A stretch of 64,000 nucleotides of DNA from Comamonas composti DSM 21721 (GCF_000429845.1 NZ_AUCQ01000018.1:48257-112256); one strand, 5' to 3'; shown: positions 17,913 through 27,877, counted from the first letter of the stretch. The notes: generated from the sequence alone by a model not told the origin. A program made the numbers and translations.

Positions 17913-17982
17913 GGGGGAGGCCGGCAGGCCGGCGCTGAAAATCGTGGGAGAGGGGGCATGCGCGCGCGACGCATGCCGGGGC

Positions 17983-18720
17983 TCACTTGGGTGAGGACTT
18001 GTGGGTGGGTGGTGGCGCCGCCGCATGCGGGCGCTTGGCCAGCTCGCGCAACCACTTGCGGTGGTGGCGGAAGGCCCAGCCACCGGTCACGGTGCCGCGC
18101 GTCATCGCCGGTATGGTGCCCCGCGTCCAGATGGCGGCATACACATGGGCCACAAAGATGAAAAAGCAACCCAGGGCTGCTGCAGCATGCACGACCACGG
18201 CAATGCGTCGCAGCGGAATGGGCATCAGAAACGGGAAATACTGTTCCCAGATCATGATGCCGGTGACGATGAGCAGCAGGATCAGCCCGCTCATGCCCCA
18301 GAACACGCCTTTTTGCCCGGCGTTGTACTTGCCCAGCTCGGGCAGGTTTTCTTCCTTGCCCTGCAGCACATCACCAATCTGCATGCTCCATTGCAGGTCT
18401 TCGCGGCGTGGCAGGTTGAGGTGCCACATCTGCAAAAACAGGCCCAGAAAGCTGAAGAACAGCAGCACGCCGATCCAGGGGTGGATCCAGCGTGTCATCT
18501 GCCCGCCGCCAAACAGCTTGGAGAGCCAGAACAGCGAGGGGTGGAAGAACGCCGCGCCGGTCAGCAGCAGGGCAATCATGCAGGCCGCCGTGATCCAGTG
18601 GTTGAAGCGGGTGATGCCGCGATAGCGCACCACCATCACCGGCTTGCGGCTGGCCAGCTCATCGCCCTTGGCGGAGTAGACGCGCTGGCTGGCAGCGTTG
18701 TTTGCTTGGTCGGTCATCAT
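17983..18720 (-). CDS. fdoI: Formate dehydrogenase gamma subunit, cytochrome b556
   Basis: A 245-residue inner-membrane di-haem cytochrome that passes electrons from the beta subunit to quinone. Four membrane helices are visible; haem-ligand histidines sit in TRFNHWITAACM, RWIHPWIGVLL and AVVVHAAAALGCFFIFVAHVYAA. The N-terminal 30 and C-terminal 20 residues (Pro/Lys-rich) are cytoplasmic extensions. Its ATG overlaps the fdoH stop (ATGA); a second ATG follows immediately. Confidence 0.93.
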   Translation of the reverse strand: MMTDQANNAASQRVYSAKGDELASRKPVMVVRYRGITRFNHWITAACMIALLLTGAAFFHPSLFWLSKLFGGGQMTRWIHPWIGVLLFFSFLGLFLQMWHLNLPRREDLQWSMQIGDVLQGKEENLPELGKYNAGQKGVFWGMSGLILLLIVTGIMIWEQYFPFLMPIPLRRIAVVVHAAAALGCFFIFVAHVYAAIWTRGTIPAMTRGTVTGGWAFRHHRKWLRELAKRPHAAAPPPTHKSSPK

Positions 18721-19772
18721 TGCTCCTTGCCGTGCGCGGCGCCGGGCGCCTGTTCAGGGCCATGGCTGTGGTTATGCCCATGTCCATGGGGATAGCCGTC
18801 GCCGCCCTGGTCGATATCGTCCACCAGCTCTTGCGCCTCTTCTTCCTCGTGCGGGGTCACGGCATTGGGCTTGGCAAAAATGCCGTGCAGCACCGCACCC
18901 ACCGTGGCCAGGCCAGCGGCGATCAGGCCCAGCTTCTTCGCCGAGCCCTTCCACAGCGTCACCGTGGGCGAGATCTTGGGGTCGTCCGGCAGGCCGGCAT
19001 ACAGCGAAGGCTTGTCGCGGTGGTGCAGCACATACATCACATGGGTGCCGCCCACGCCCTGCGGGTCGTAGAGGCCGGCGTTGTCGTAGCCGCGCTCCTT
19101 CAGGTCTTCCACGCGCTCGGCGGCCAGGGCCTTCATGTCCTCCTTGGTGCCAAAGCTGATGCACTGCGTGGGGCAGGCCTTGGCACAGGCCGGGCCCTGG
19201 CCCATGGCCACGCGGTCCGAGCACAGCGTGCACTTCTTGGACACATTGGCCGTCTTGTGAATGCGCGGCACATTGAAGGGGCAGCCCTTGACGCAGTAGC
19301 CGCAGCCAATGCAGTTGTCGGAGATGAAGTCCACGATGCCGTTGGAGTACTGCACGATGGCGCCCGGCGAGGGGCAGGACTTCAGACAGCCCGGCTCCTC
19401 GCAGTGCATGCAGCCGTCCTTGCGGATCAGCCATTCCAGCTCCCCGGTGCCGGGGTTCTGGTATTCGGTGAAGCGCATCAGCGTGAACATGTCCGGCGTC
19501 AGATCATGTGGGTTCTCATAGATGCCCACGTTCTCTTCCATGGTCGGGTGGGTGTCATTCCACTCGATGCAGGCCGACTGGCAGGCTTTGCAGCCTATGC
19601 ACTTGGACACGTCGATCAGCTTGGCCACCTTGGTCAGCTGGCGCTCGGGCGTGGGGACATGGTCCGTGGCCGAGATCTTGATCACGTCTGTGGGCAGCAG
19701 ATTCGACGCCATGGGCTGCACCGGAGGGTTGGCGGCCGCGGTGCGCGGCTGTTGGGCCTGGGGGTAACTCAT
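18717..19772 (-). CDS. fdoH: Formate dehydrogenase beta subunit, four-[4Fe-4S] ferredoxin
   Basis: A 351-residue electron-transfer subunit. Four cysteine clusters are seen: CIGCKACQSAC, CMHCEEPGCLKSC, CIGCGYCVKGC and CTLCSDR…CAKAC. A single membrane anchor, LGLIAAGLATVGAVLHGIF, lies near residue 285, as in E. coli FdnH/FdoH. The C-terminus is unusual: an acidic stretch then GHGHNHSHG, which may bind metal. ATG overlaps the fdoG stop, so alpha, beta and gamma are translationally coupled. Confidence 0.94.
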   Translation of the reverse strand: MSYPQAQQPRTAAANPPVQPMASNLLPTDVIKISATDHVPTPERQLTKVAKLIDVSKCIGCKACQSACIEWNDTHPTMEENVGIYENPHDLTPDMFTLMRFTEYQNPGTGELEWLIRKDGCMHCEEPGCLKSCPSPGAIVQYSNGIVDFISDNCIGCGYCVKGCPFNVPRIHKTANVSKKCTLCSDRVAMGQGPACAKACPTQCISFGTKEDMKALAAERVEDLKERGYDNAGLYDPQGVGGTHVMYVLHHRDKPSLYAGLPDDPKISPTVTLWKGSAKKLGLIAAGLATVGAVLHGIFAKPNAVTPHEEEEAQELVDDIDQGGDGYPHGHGHNHSHGPEQAPGAAHGKEQ

Positions 19773-22700
19773 GATGTCAGCCTCTTGATGTCTTCGGAGC
19801 TGGCCGGCTCGATGTTGACGAGAAAGGCCTTGGACTCGGGCGTGTCGATATTCGCCTCACCGGCAAACACCGTCAGGCTGTTGGCGCCAAAGCCCTTGCG
19901 GGCCGCGCCCTTGAAGCCCCAGTGGATGGGGATGCCGATCACGTGCACTTCCTTGCCGTCGCAAATCAGCGGGCGTATGCGCTTGGTGACCACGGCCTTG
20001 GCCCAGACCTCGCCGCGCTTGTTCCACACGCGCACGCGCCCACCCTTGGTGATGCCACGCAGCGCCGCCAGCTCTTCGCTGATTTCGACAAAGAAATCGG
20101 GCTGCAGCACGGCGTTGACCTTGTTGTGCTTGGTCCAGGTGTGGAAGTGCTCGGTCAGGCGGTACGAGGTGCCCACAAAGGGGAACTCTTCGCTGGTGCC
20201 CAGCTGCTCCAGGTCGGCCTGGAAGATACGGCCCACAGGGTTGCCGCGCATCTTCTTGTTGAAGGGGTTCTCCACCGGGCTTTCCCAGGGCTCCATGTGC
20301 GTGGGGAAGGGGCCGTCGCGCAGCATCTTGCGCACGAACAGCCGGGCCGTGCCCTCCTGCGTCATGATGAAGGGGCGTACCACCTCGGGCTGGGCCGTGG
20401 GCGAGAAGTCCGGCACGTCATAGCCTTCCCAGCGCTGCTGGTCCACATTCCACTCCAGCAGCTTGCGCTTGGCATCCCAGGGCTTGCCCTGGAGGTCGGC
20501 GCTGGCGCGGTTGTAAAGAATGCGGCGGTTGGCCGGCCAGGCCCAGGTCCAGTTCAGATAGGTGCCTATGCCACCTTCGTCGTGGTTGTTGCGGCGGGCC
20601 ATCATATTGCCCTGCTCGGTCCAGGAGCCGGCATAAATCCAGCAGCCGGACATGGTGGAGCCATCGGCGCGCAGCTCGCTAAAGGCCGCGTGCTGCTCGC
20701 CGGCCTTGCGCACCAGCTTGCTCGGGTCATTCAGGTCATACACGTCTTTGAGCGCCCGGCCATTCATTTCCTTGGCCAGCTCTTCGGGCTCGGGGTCGTT
20801 GGGCTTGTGGTAGTCCCAGCTCAGATTGAAGATGGGCTCGGGGCAGACGCCGCCTTCCTTGCGGTAGAGCTCACGCACGCGCAGGAAGATCTCGGCCATG
20901 ATCCAGGTGTCGTGCTTGGCATTGCCCGGCGGGTTGGCACCGGTCCAGTGCCACTGCAGCCAGCGGCCGGAGTTGACCGTGGCGCCTTCGTCTTCGGCAA
21001 AGCAGGTGGAGGGCAGCTCCAGCACCTCGGTCATGATCTCGGCCGGGTTCACATCGTTGTAGACACCGTGGTTTTGCCAGAACGCAGCGGTCTCGGTCTC
21101 CAGCGGGTCGATGGACACCAGCAGCTTGAGCTTGGACAGCGCCCGCGTCAGCTTGGCCCGGTTGGGGAAGGACATCAGCGGGTTGAAGCCCTGGCAGAAG
21201 TACAGATTGACCTTGCCCTCTTCCATCATGGTGAAGGTGCGCAGGATGTCGTAGTAGGGCACATCCAGCTTGGGCAGCCAGTCGTAGCCAAAACCATTCT
21301 CTGCCGTGGCCTTGTCACCCCACATGGACTTCAAAAAGCTCACCATGAACTTGTCGGTGTGCTGCCAGTAGCTGGTCTGGCCCGGGAACATGGGCTTGTT
21401 GGTCTTGGTGGCCAGGTAGGCCGCCAGCGAAGTCTCGCGCTCGTTGGGCAGGCCCATATAGCCGGGCAGCATGTGCGAGAGCAGACCCAGGTCCGTCAGG
21501 CCCTGGATGTTGGCATGGCCGCGCAGCGCGTTCACCCCGCCACCGGGCAGGCCGATATTGCCCAGCATCAGCTGCAGCATGGCCATGCCGCGGATGTTTT
21601 GCGCACCCTTGGAATGCTGGGTCCAGCCCAGGGCGTAGCAGGAGGTCATGACCTTGTCGGTGGCCGCCGTCTCGCCGATCATTTCGCAGATCTTGAGAAA
21701 GCGGTCCTTGGGCGTGCCGCAGATGTTTTCCACAAACTCCGGCGTGTACACCTCCACATGCTCCCGCAGCAGATTCCACACGCAGCGCGGGTGTTGCAGC
21801 GTGGGGTCGGTCAGCGGCTGGCCATTGGCGTCGTACTGGTAGTCCCACTCGCTCTGGTCGTAGGCGCGCTGGTCCTCGTCATAGCCGTTGAACAGGCCAT
21901 CCTTCCAGCCAAAGCCGTCGCGCACCAGGTAGCTGGCGTTGGTGTAGTGCTTGAGGTATTCCCACTGCACCTTGTCGTTGGCCATGCAGTAACGGATCAC
22001 CCCCATCAGAAAGGAGATGTCCGAGCCCGGCCGGATGGGGGCGTAGTAATCCGCAACCGATGCCGTGCGGTTGAAGCGGGGGTCCACAACGATGAGCTTG
22101 GCCTTGTTGTGGTGTTTGGCCTCGGTCACCCATTTGAAGCCGCAGGGGTGGGCTTCGGCGGCATTGCCACCCATGACGACGACGAGGTCGGTGTTCTTGA
22201 TATCGGTCCAGGCGTTGGTCATTGCGCCACGGCCAAAAGTCGGAGCCAGACTGGCTACCGTAGGGCCGTGTCAGACGCGTGCCTGATTGTCGAAGGGCAG
22301 AACGCCGAGGGCACGCACCGTTTTGTAGGTGATCCAGCCGGTTTCGTTGGTGCCGCCCGAGGCGGCCAGAAAACCCATGCTGGTCCAGCGGTTCACGGTG
22401 GTGCCGGCTTCGTTCTTCTCGACAAAGTTGGCGTCGCGGTCGTCCTTGATGTGGCGTGCAACCTTGTCGAGGGCGAAGTCCCAGCTGACATCTTCCCAAT
22501 GGTCTGCACCCGGTGCGCGGTAGCGCGGCACCTTGGTGCGGGTGTCGGAGTTGACGAAGTCCTTGATGGCCGCACCCTTGGGGCACAGCGTGCCCTTGTT
22601 GGTGGGGTGGTCGGCATCGCCTTCGATGTGGATGATTCTGGCCTTTTCGCCTGCGTAGAAATCACCCTTGGAATACATGATGATGCCGCAGGCCACCGAG

Positions 22701-22885
22701 CAATAGGTGCAGATGTTGCGGGTCTCGGTGGTCGTGGCCAGCTTGAACTGGCGCACATGGGCAGCTACATGGGCTTCGGCCTCGCCGAAGCCCATGGCCG
22801 CCATCGATGTGGTAGCCACGCCTGCGCCGGCCAGCTTCAGAAAGCCGCGCCGGGAAAGTTGGGAGTGAATGGGTTGTTCTTGCAT
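19769..22885 (-). CDS. fdoG: Formate dehydrogenase alpha subunit, selenocysteine-containing (TGA decoded as Sec205)
   Basis: A 1038-residue molybdo-bis-MGD catalytic subunit oxidising formate to CO2 in the periplasm. A twin-arginine signal (SRRGFLKLAGAGVATTSMA) begins the protein. The [4Fe-4S] cysteines are in CTYCSVACG and TLCPKG. The frame is interrupted by one TGA (22273–22271), exactly where E. coli FdnG has selenocysteine: ARV-U-HGPTVASLAPTFGRGAMTN. A SECIS hairpin follows at once. It is therefore one intact selenoprotein gene, not two ORFs or a pseudogene. The ATG at 22885 gives the Tat signal; an ATG at 22909 would add 8 residues. Confidence 0.95.
22228..22273 (-). promoter_or_regulatory. 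Bacterial SECIS element in fdoG
   Basis: Directly after the TGA, CACGGCC (22270–22264) pairs with GGCCGTG (22234–22228). The upper stem is GG-U-AGCC / GGCU-CC, closing the loop AGUCU with a bulged U. The bulged U and the GUCU loop match the SelB-binding features of E. coli fdnG/fdhF SECIS. Confidence 0.9.
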
Positions 22886-23218
22886 TGTTGGGAGCGAAGC
22901 CCCGACCATTGACCGAATGCAAGATCTCTGTGCTCTTGCCAGAAACGTTGACCAAGGTCGATTGGGCCTGGGGCACGAGCAAGGTGTTGAACTGAAGAAG
23001 GCTTGCTTGTTGTCAATGTATTTTATTGTATATAGCGATAGGCTTAGTCTTGGGGGAGATATGCCCTGGGCTTTCTCATGGGCCCGGCTGGTGTCGCGAT
23101 GCTGGTGCGCGAACACGCCGCGTTGCGTCGGTGGATGAATTTGCCGTCAGGGGACGCTGGAGACTCCGTGGCCCGTGTCATGATCGGGCAGGCATTTTCA
23201 ACGCATCAGGAATATCTT

Positions 23219-23668
23219 TTGAACCAAGTAGTGATCTACACCGATGGCGCCTGCAAGGGCAATCCAGGGCCTGGCGGCTGGGGCGTCGTGCTGCAGGCCG
23301 GCAACGCCGAAAAGGAGTTGTTCGGCGGCGAGCTGGACACCACCAACAACCGTATGGAGCTCATGGCCGTGATCGAGGCCTTGTCGGCCTTGAAGCGGCC
23401 CTGCGATGTACTGCTGTACCTGGACAGTCAATATGTGCGCAAGGGTATTACGGAGTGGATTCACGGCTGGAAGGCCAAGGGCTGGAAGACGGCCTCCAAG
23501 GAGCCTGTGAAGAATGTCGAGCTCTGGCAGCGTCTGGATGCCCTGGTCCAGGGAAGCGGCCACCGCATAGACTGGCGCTGGGTCAAGGGCCATGCGGGCG
23601 ACCCGGGCAACGAGCGCGCCGATGCGCTGGCCAACAAGGGTGTGGATCTGGCCCTGGGCCGCTTATAG
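23219..23668 (+). CDS. rnhA: Ribonuclease HI
   Basis: A 149-residue nuclease that degrades RNA in RNA–DNA hybrids. Catalytic residues are visible in [19 protein letters not shown] (Asp), [12 protein letters not shown] (Glu), LLYLDSQYV (Asp) and [15 protein letters not shown] (His, Asp). A TTG start (23219) with AGGAA 6 bp upstream gives the standard length; extending to the ATG at 23078 would add 47 residues with no RNase H homology. It is separated from its usual methyltransferase partner by the formate dehydrogenase cluster. Confidence 0.93.
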   Translation: MNQVVIYTDGACKGNPGPGGWGVVLQAGNAEKELFGGELDTTNNRMELMAVIEALSALKRPCDVLLYLDSQYVRKGITEWIHGWKAKGWKTASKEPVKNVELWQRLDALVQGSGHRIDWRWVKGHAGDPGNERADALANKGVDLALGRL

Positions 23669-23983
23669 AGAATCCAGGGCCTGCGTGATCTGCTGCAGGC
23701 TTTCGGGCCGCACCAGGCGCGTGATTTCCTGGCCGTCGCGCAAGAACACCAGCGTGGGCCAGAGCTTGACGCCGTAGATGCGTCCCAGGCGCTTGCCGGG
23801 CCCGTCCTCTATCTTGAGGTGCGTGATGGCGGCTGTCTGCTCCAGCGCGGCCTGCAGCAGCGGCTGGGCGCGCTGGCAATGCCCGCACCAGGGCGTGCCG
23901 AACTCCAAAAGCACAGCGCCTTGCAGGGCCTGTATGGCCTCGTGTGCAGGAGGGGTGGGCAAGTGCTGGGCCTGGTAGGTCAT
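23663..23983 (-). CDS. Thioredoxin-family protein with CGHC active site
   Basis: A 106-residue single-domain thioredoxin-fold protein with [15 protein letters not shown] and a cis-proline segment [16 protein letters not shown] is the PDI-type active site, less reducing than CGPC. There is no signal peptide, so it is probably cytoplasmic. It starts 10 bp after moeA and is likely the last gene of the molybdenum-cofactor operon. It overlaps the rnhA 3' end by 6 bp. Partner proteins are unknown. Confidence 0.85.
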   Translation of the reverse strand: MTYQAQHLPTPPAHEAIQALQGAVLLEFGTPWCGHCQRAQPLLQAALEQTAAITHLKIEDGPGKRLGRIYGVKLWPTLVFLRDGQEITRLVRPESLQQITQALDSL

Positions 23984-23993
23984 GGCATGACTT

Positions 23994-25361
23994 TCAGATG
24001 GCGCCGTCGAGCAGCAGCACGTTCACGGTCTCACCGGCCAGCACCTGGCCGCGTTCCGGCTCCAGCACGACCAGGCAGTTGGCCTGAACCAGGGAGCTCA
24101 GCAAGGCCGAGCCCTGGGCCCCGGTGCTGCGCACCCGGGCGCGGCCATCCGGGCCCATGGCCAAAATGCCGCGCTGGTATTCGCTGCGGCCGGGGCGCTT
24201 GTGAAAGTCCTGGGCTGCAATGGCCTGGGCCAGCGGCAGGGGCGCAGATGTGTCTCCCATGAGCTGCAGCAGGGCCGGGCGCACGAACAGCGCAAAGCTG
24301 ATCATGGCGGCCACGGGATTGCCGGGCAGGCCCAGCAAGACCGTGGGTCTGGGCGTCTGGGTGCTCTGCTTTTCGGAGCTGCCGACGTTGATGTCGATTG
24401 CGCTTGTGCCCGATTTGGGTGCAAAGGCCGAGCTCAGGCCCGGCTGCAGCAGGCCAGCGGCCAGTGGCTTGCCCGGACGCATGGCCAGGCGCCAGAACTG
24501 CACATGGCCCAGGCGTTGCAGCATGGCGCGTGTATGGTCGGCCTCGCCCGCGCTGATGCCGCCGCTGGTCAGCACCACATCGGCGAGGGCTGCGGCTTCG
24601 CGCAAGCGCGTCTCCAGGGCCTGTGGTTCGTCGGGCACCTGGCCCAGGTCGAGGACTTGCACGCCCAGGCGCTTGAGCAGGCCTTGCAGGCTGAAGCTGT
24701 TGCTGTCGTAGATGGCGCCTTCACGCGCAGCCATGCCGGGGGCGAGGATTTCATCGCCCGTGGAGAAATACGCCACGCGCAGGCGCCTGCGCACTTCGAC
24801 CTGACTCAGCCCCAGGCTGGCGAGCAGGCCCAGCGCTGCAGGGTGCAGCTTTTGTCCTTTGGGCAGAGCCAGGTTGCCCCGGCCCAGATCTTCGCCGCAC
24901 AGGCGGCGGTTGGCGCCCGCCCGCAGGCTGTCTGCGGGAATGCGGATGCGCTGCTCGTCCAGGGCCTGGGTGAGTTCGTGCGGGACAACCGTATCCAGCC
25001 CCGCAGGCAGCACGGCGCCGGTCATGATCTTCAGGCACTGGCCGGGTCCTATCTCTCCGCTCCATGGGACACCGGCCAGGGCGCGGCCCACGACTTGCAG
25101 CACCAGGGGCTGGCCTGGCTGCAACTGGGCTCCGTTGAGGGCGTAGCCGTCCATGGCGGCGTTGTCGTGCGGGGGGACGTCCACAGGCGAGGTCAGGTCC
25201 TCGGCCAGCACACGGTCCAGGGCCTCGGCCAGTGGAAGCATCTCGGTCTCGCAGATGGGGCCGAGCGGGGTCAACAGGCTGGCCAGTTGGGCCTGGGCCT
25301 GTTCGACGCTGAGGTTTTGTGGCTCGGCCATGGCCGATGCAGGTTGAAAAATAGCAGTCAT
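23994..25361 (-). CDS. moeA: Molybdopterin molybdotransferase MoeA
   Basis: A 455-residue enzyme that inserts molybdate into adenylylated molybdopterin. Recognisable segments: VDVPPHDNAAMDGYAL (substrate binding, about 65–80), the IMTGAVLPAGLDTVVPHE motif, YFSTGDEILAPG, the TSGGISAGEADH motif, and LLGLPGNPVAAM. About 30 residues between MRPGKPLAAGLL and LLGLPGNPVA (around 308–336) look like an insertion relative to other MoeA. The chosen ATG has AGGA 9 bp upstream; an internal ATG at 25331 is possible. Confidence 0.93.
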   Translation of the reverse strand: MTAIFQPASAMAEPQNLSVEQAQAQLASLLTPLGPICETEMLPLAEALDRVLAEDLTSPVDVPPHDNAAMDGYALNGAQLQPGQPLVLQVVGRALAGVPWSGEIGPGQCLKIMTGAVLPAGLDTVVPHELTQALDEQRIRIPADSLRAGANRRLCGEDLGRGNLALPKGQKLHPAALGLLASLGLSQVEVRRRLRVAYFSTGDEILAPGMAAREGAIYDSNSFSLQGLLKRLGVQVLDLGQVPDEPQALETRLREAAALADVVLTSGGISAGEADHTRAMLQRLGHVQFWRLAMRPGKPLAAGLLQPGLSSAFAPKSGTSAIDINVGSSEKQSTQTPRPTVLLGLPGNPVAAMISFALFVRPALLQLMGDTSAPLPLAQAIAAQDFHKRPGRSEYQRGILAMGPDGRARVRSTGAQGSALLSSLVQANCLVVLEPERGQVLAGETVNVLLLDGAI

Positions 25362-25425
25362 CGCAAGCAAATCCTGTGAAGCGGCACAGAGCCGCCGTCT
25401 GATTGCGCCTGGGCGCCGAGTGGGG

Positions 25426-26124
25426 TCAGAGCGCCCGGGCCTGCTCCAGGGCCTTGAGCTCCTGCAGCGTGTTGGCATTGGCGAAGGCGAGAGGGCTGTC
25501 GCTGGCGAGGTCGAAGGTGGCCGCCGCATGGCGGTGCTGGGCCGTCCAGGCATCGATCTTGCGCCCGCCCGAGCGTACAAAGAGGGAAAGACTATCACGC
25601 AGACCGCGATGCAGCAGGCAAAACACAGGCTGAGCCCGCAGACGGGCTTGATCCTGCTCAAACTGGCGTTCCAGCCCATGGGCAATCACGACCTCGGCCA
25701 TGGGCTCGGCGGCAATAGCGGCCCGGGCCAGGCGCTCCACCAGGTCCAGAGGGAACAGGGGGGTGTCGCAAGGCACGCAGACCAGCCAGGGCGTGCGGCA
25801 GTGTTCGAGCCCGCTCAGAAAGCCGGCCAGTGGGCCCGGGTAGTCGGGCTCGGCATCGGGCCAGACTTGTGCTTCGTGGGCCGCACCCAGGCGCGCATAG
25901 TCGTCCGGATTGCGGTTGGCATTGATCATGAGGCTGCCGACCTGGGGCGCCAGGCGCTGCAGTGCATGCAAGGCCAGGGGCTGGCCGCAGAAGTCCTGCA
26001 GGCCCTTGTCCACACCGCCCATGCGCATGCCGCGTCCGCCGGCAAGAATGCAGCCGGTGATGAGGTCACGCCGGGGAGGGGGCAGGGCAGTGGACAGGGA
26101 ATGGGGGCTGTGGCTGGCACTCAT
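25426..26124 (-). CDS. mobA: Molybdenum cofactor guanylyltransferase
   Basis: A 232-residue nucleotidyltransferase attaching GMP to Mo-MPT to make the MGD cofactor used by formate dehydrogenase. The GTP-binding signature CILAGGRGMRMGGVDKGL lies near residue 25, and PDYPGPLAGFLSGLE and CVPCDTPLFP follow. It lies 21 bp after moaA and 64 bp before moeA on the same strand. Confidence 0.94.
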   Translation of the reverse strand: MSASHSPHSLSTALPPPRRDLITGCILAGGRGMRMGGVDKGLQDFCGQPLALHALQRLAPQVGSLMINANRNPDDYARLGAAHEAQVWPDAEPDYPGPLAGFLSGLEHCRTPWLVCVPCDTPLFPLDLVERLARAAIAAEPMAEVVIAHGLERQFEQDQARLRAQPVFCLLHRGLRDSLSLFVRSGGRKIDAWTAQHRHAAATFDLASDSPLAFANANTLQELKALEQARAL

Positions 26125-26145
26125 GCAGTCTTGCTCTGGGCGGTT

Positions 26146-27285
26146 TCAGCCGCCGATATAGCTCATCTCTATGCGGCGGCGTGCGCTGCTGTCCGGGCTG
26201 GGTGGCAGGCTGGCGCGCAGTTCCGAGTAGCGGTCATGGCGCTGCCGCCAGATGCGTGCCACGGCAGCGGCGACCTCTTCATCGTTGGCGCCGCTGCGCA
26301 GCAGGCTGCGCAAGTCCCAGCCCTCGGTGGCGAACAGGCACAGGTAGAGCCGTCCCTCCATCGAGAGGCGCGCACGGTTGCAGTCGCGGCAAAAGGCCTG
26401 GGTGACGCTGCTGATGACGCCGATCTCTCCGAGGCCCGGGTCATGCCGGCCCTGGGCATCGGCATAGCCCCAGCGCCGGGCAGTCTCACCGGCCGTTGTC
26501 GGGGCCAGCGGCAGCAAGGGCAGTTCGGCGCGCAGCCGCTCGATGAGCTCGTGCGAGGGCAGGACTTCGTCCATGCGCCAGCCGTTGGTGACGCCCACAT
26601 CCATGTATTCGATGAAGCGCAGCGTCACGCCCGTGCCGCGAAAGTGGCGTGCCATGGGCAGCACCTGGTCTTCGTTGGTGCCGCGCTTGACCACCATGTT
26701 GACCTTGATGTGGCTCAGGCCGGCGGCCTGCGCCGCCTCTATGCCGGCCAGCACTTCGGCGACCGGAAAGTCCACATCGTTCATGCTGCGAAACACCGCA
26801 TCGTCGAGTCCGTCGAGGCTGATGGTCGCGCGCTTCAGCCCCGCGGCCTTGAGCGCGGTGGCCTTGCGCGCGAGCAGCGAGCCATTCGTGGTCAGCGTCA
26901 GGTCCAGTGGCTGTCCCTCGGGCGTGCGCAGCTCGGCCAACTGGGCCACGAGGTTTTCCACGTTCTTGCGCAGCAGGGGTTCGCCCCCGGTGAGGCGGAT
27001 CTTGCGCACCCCATGGCGCACAAACAGCCGGGCCGTGCGCGTGATCTCCTCGAAGCTCAGCAGGTCGCTGTGCGGCAGGTAGCGGTAGTTCTTGTCAAAG
27101 ACTTCCTTGGGCATGCAATAGCTGCAGCGGAAGTTGCAGCGATCGGTGACGCTGATGCGCAGATCGCGCAGCGGCCGTCCCAGCCCGTCGAGCAGTTCGC
27201 CGCTGGGCGCCGATGTGCTTGCGGGCACGACGGCGGTGCGCACTGCCATGCGCTCATCGACCAGGGGAATCACTCTTTCTGCCAT
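26146..27285 (-). CDS. moaA: GTP 3',8-cyclase (radical SAM), molybdopterin step 1
   Basis: A 379-residue enzyme starting molybdopterin synthesis from GTP. The radical-SAM cluster motif CNFRCSYC and the SAM site TGGEPLLRK are present. The C-terminal second cluster is in [21 protein letters not shown], and the protein ends with the essential Gly-Gly (MSYIGG). The N-terminal ~30 residues before [13 protein letters not shown] are variable. The start is MAERVIPLV at 27285. Operon with mobA, moeA and the CGHC thioredoxin. Confidence 0.96.
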   Translation of the reverse strand: MAERVIPLVDERMAVRTAVVPASTSAPSGELLDGLGRPLRDLRISVTDRCNFRCSYCMPKEVFDKNYRYLPHSDLLSFEEITRTARLFVRHGVRKIRLTGGEPLLRKNVENLVAQLAELRTPEGQPLDLTLTTNGSLLARKATALKAAGLKRATISLDGLDDAVFRSMNDVDFPVAEVLAGIEAAQAAGLSHIKVNMVVKRGTNEDQVLPMARHFRGTGVTLRFIEYMDVGVTNGWRMDEVLPSHELIERLRAELPLLPLAPTTAGETARRWGYADAQGRHDPGLGEIGVISSVTQAFCRDCNRARLSMEGRLYLCLFATEGWDLRSLLRSGANDEEVAAAVARIWRQRHDRYSELRASLPPSPDSSARRRIEMSYIGG

Positions 27286-27322
27286 GGCCAGATTTTGCCC
27301 CAAGGGCAATGCCCCCGGGTCC

Positions 27323-27877
27323 TCAGGCTTTGACGGTCTCAGGCTGCCAGTTGACGAACTGAGGGTAGTAGAGCGCAACGCCGGGGCCGTTGAAGTCCCA
27401 GCCCAGGCACTGGCCGAGGTGGCGCGGAGGGCGGGTTTCGTCAGCGTCGGAAAAGACGCCGGGAATGGACTGGAAGCCGGCCGTGGCCATGTTGAACAGC
27501 AGCTCGCGCAGGTGCGTGCAGCTGGCGACGCCGCCCAGGTGCTCGGCAATGGACTTGCGCCAGCCGCGGGCCATGGAGCAGCCGACCATCTTTTGCAGGG
27601 CCCGTGCCGCTTCGGGGCAGTGGCCCAGGGGGTGGGCATCCATGGCCACCTCCATGGCCTGGACCACAAGCTGCGTGTTCACGGTGGCGCGGATCCACAT
27701 GTGGTGTATGGACGAACCCGCGGCAACCTTGCGGTGGCCGCTGAGTTCGATGTCATGGTCTTTGCTGTCGCGCAGCTCGCCTTCGATGTCCCATAGTCCG
27801 TCGGCGCGTAAATAGCTTCGGTAGCGCACGTCGCGCAAGTGCTGCAGGACTCGGTCTGAAGCGGGAGGCAAGGGCAT
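27323..27877 (-). CDS. DUF2889 family protein
   Basis: A 184-residue soluble protein of the uncharacterised DUF2889 family. It opens with [21 protein letters not shown], then [13 protein letters not shown] (here [11 protein letters not shown]) and CTHLRELL segments. Three cysteines (HCPEA, VGCSMA, ASCTHL) occur in the middle. It is 37 bp upstream of moaA on the same strand, so it probably heads the molybdenum-cofactor transcript. Function is unknown; the location is only suggestive. Confidence 0.75.
   Translation of the reverse strand: MPLPPASDRVLQHLRDVRYRSYLRADGLWDIEGELRDSKDHDIELSGHRKVAAGSSIHHMWIRATVNTQLVVQAMEVAMDAHPLGHCPEAARALQKMVGCSMARGWRKSIAEHLGGVASCTHLRELLFNMATAGFQSIPGVFSDADETRPPRHLGQCLGWDFNGPGVALYYPQFVNWQPETVKA

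Noticed and set aside
19922..22912. A 996-codon open frame on the plus strand opposite fdoG
   Set aside because: It is antisense to a gene with unmistakable formate dehydrogenase motifs; GC-rich codon bias leaves the opposite strand open. The His/Gly/Val-rich translation has no recognisable domain.
19769..23116. fdoG as a pseudogene broken by a stop codon
   Set aside because: The TGA is at the selenocysteine position, the frame is the same on both sides, and a SECIS hairpin follows.
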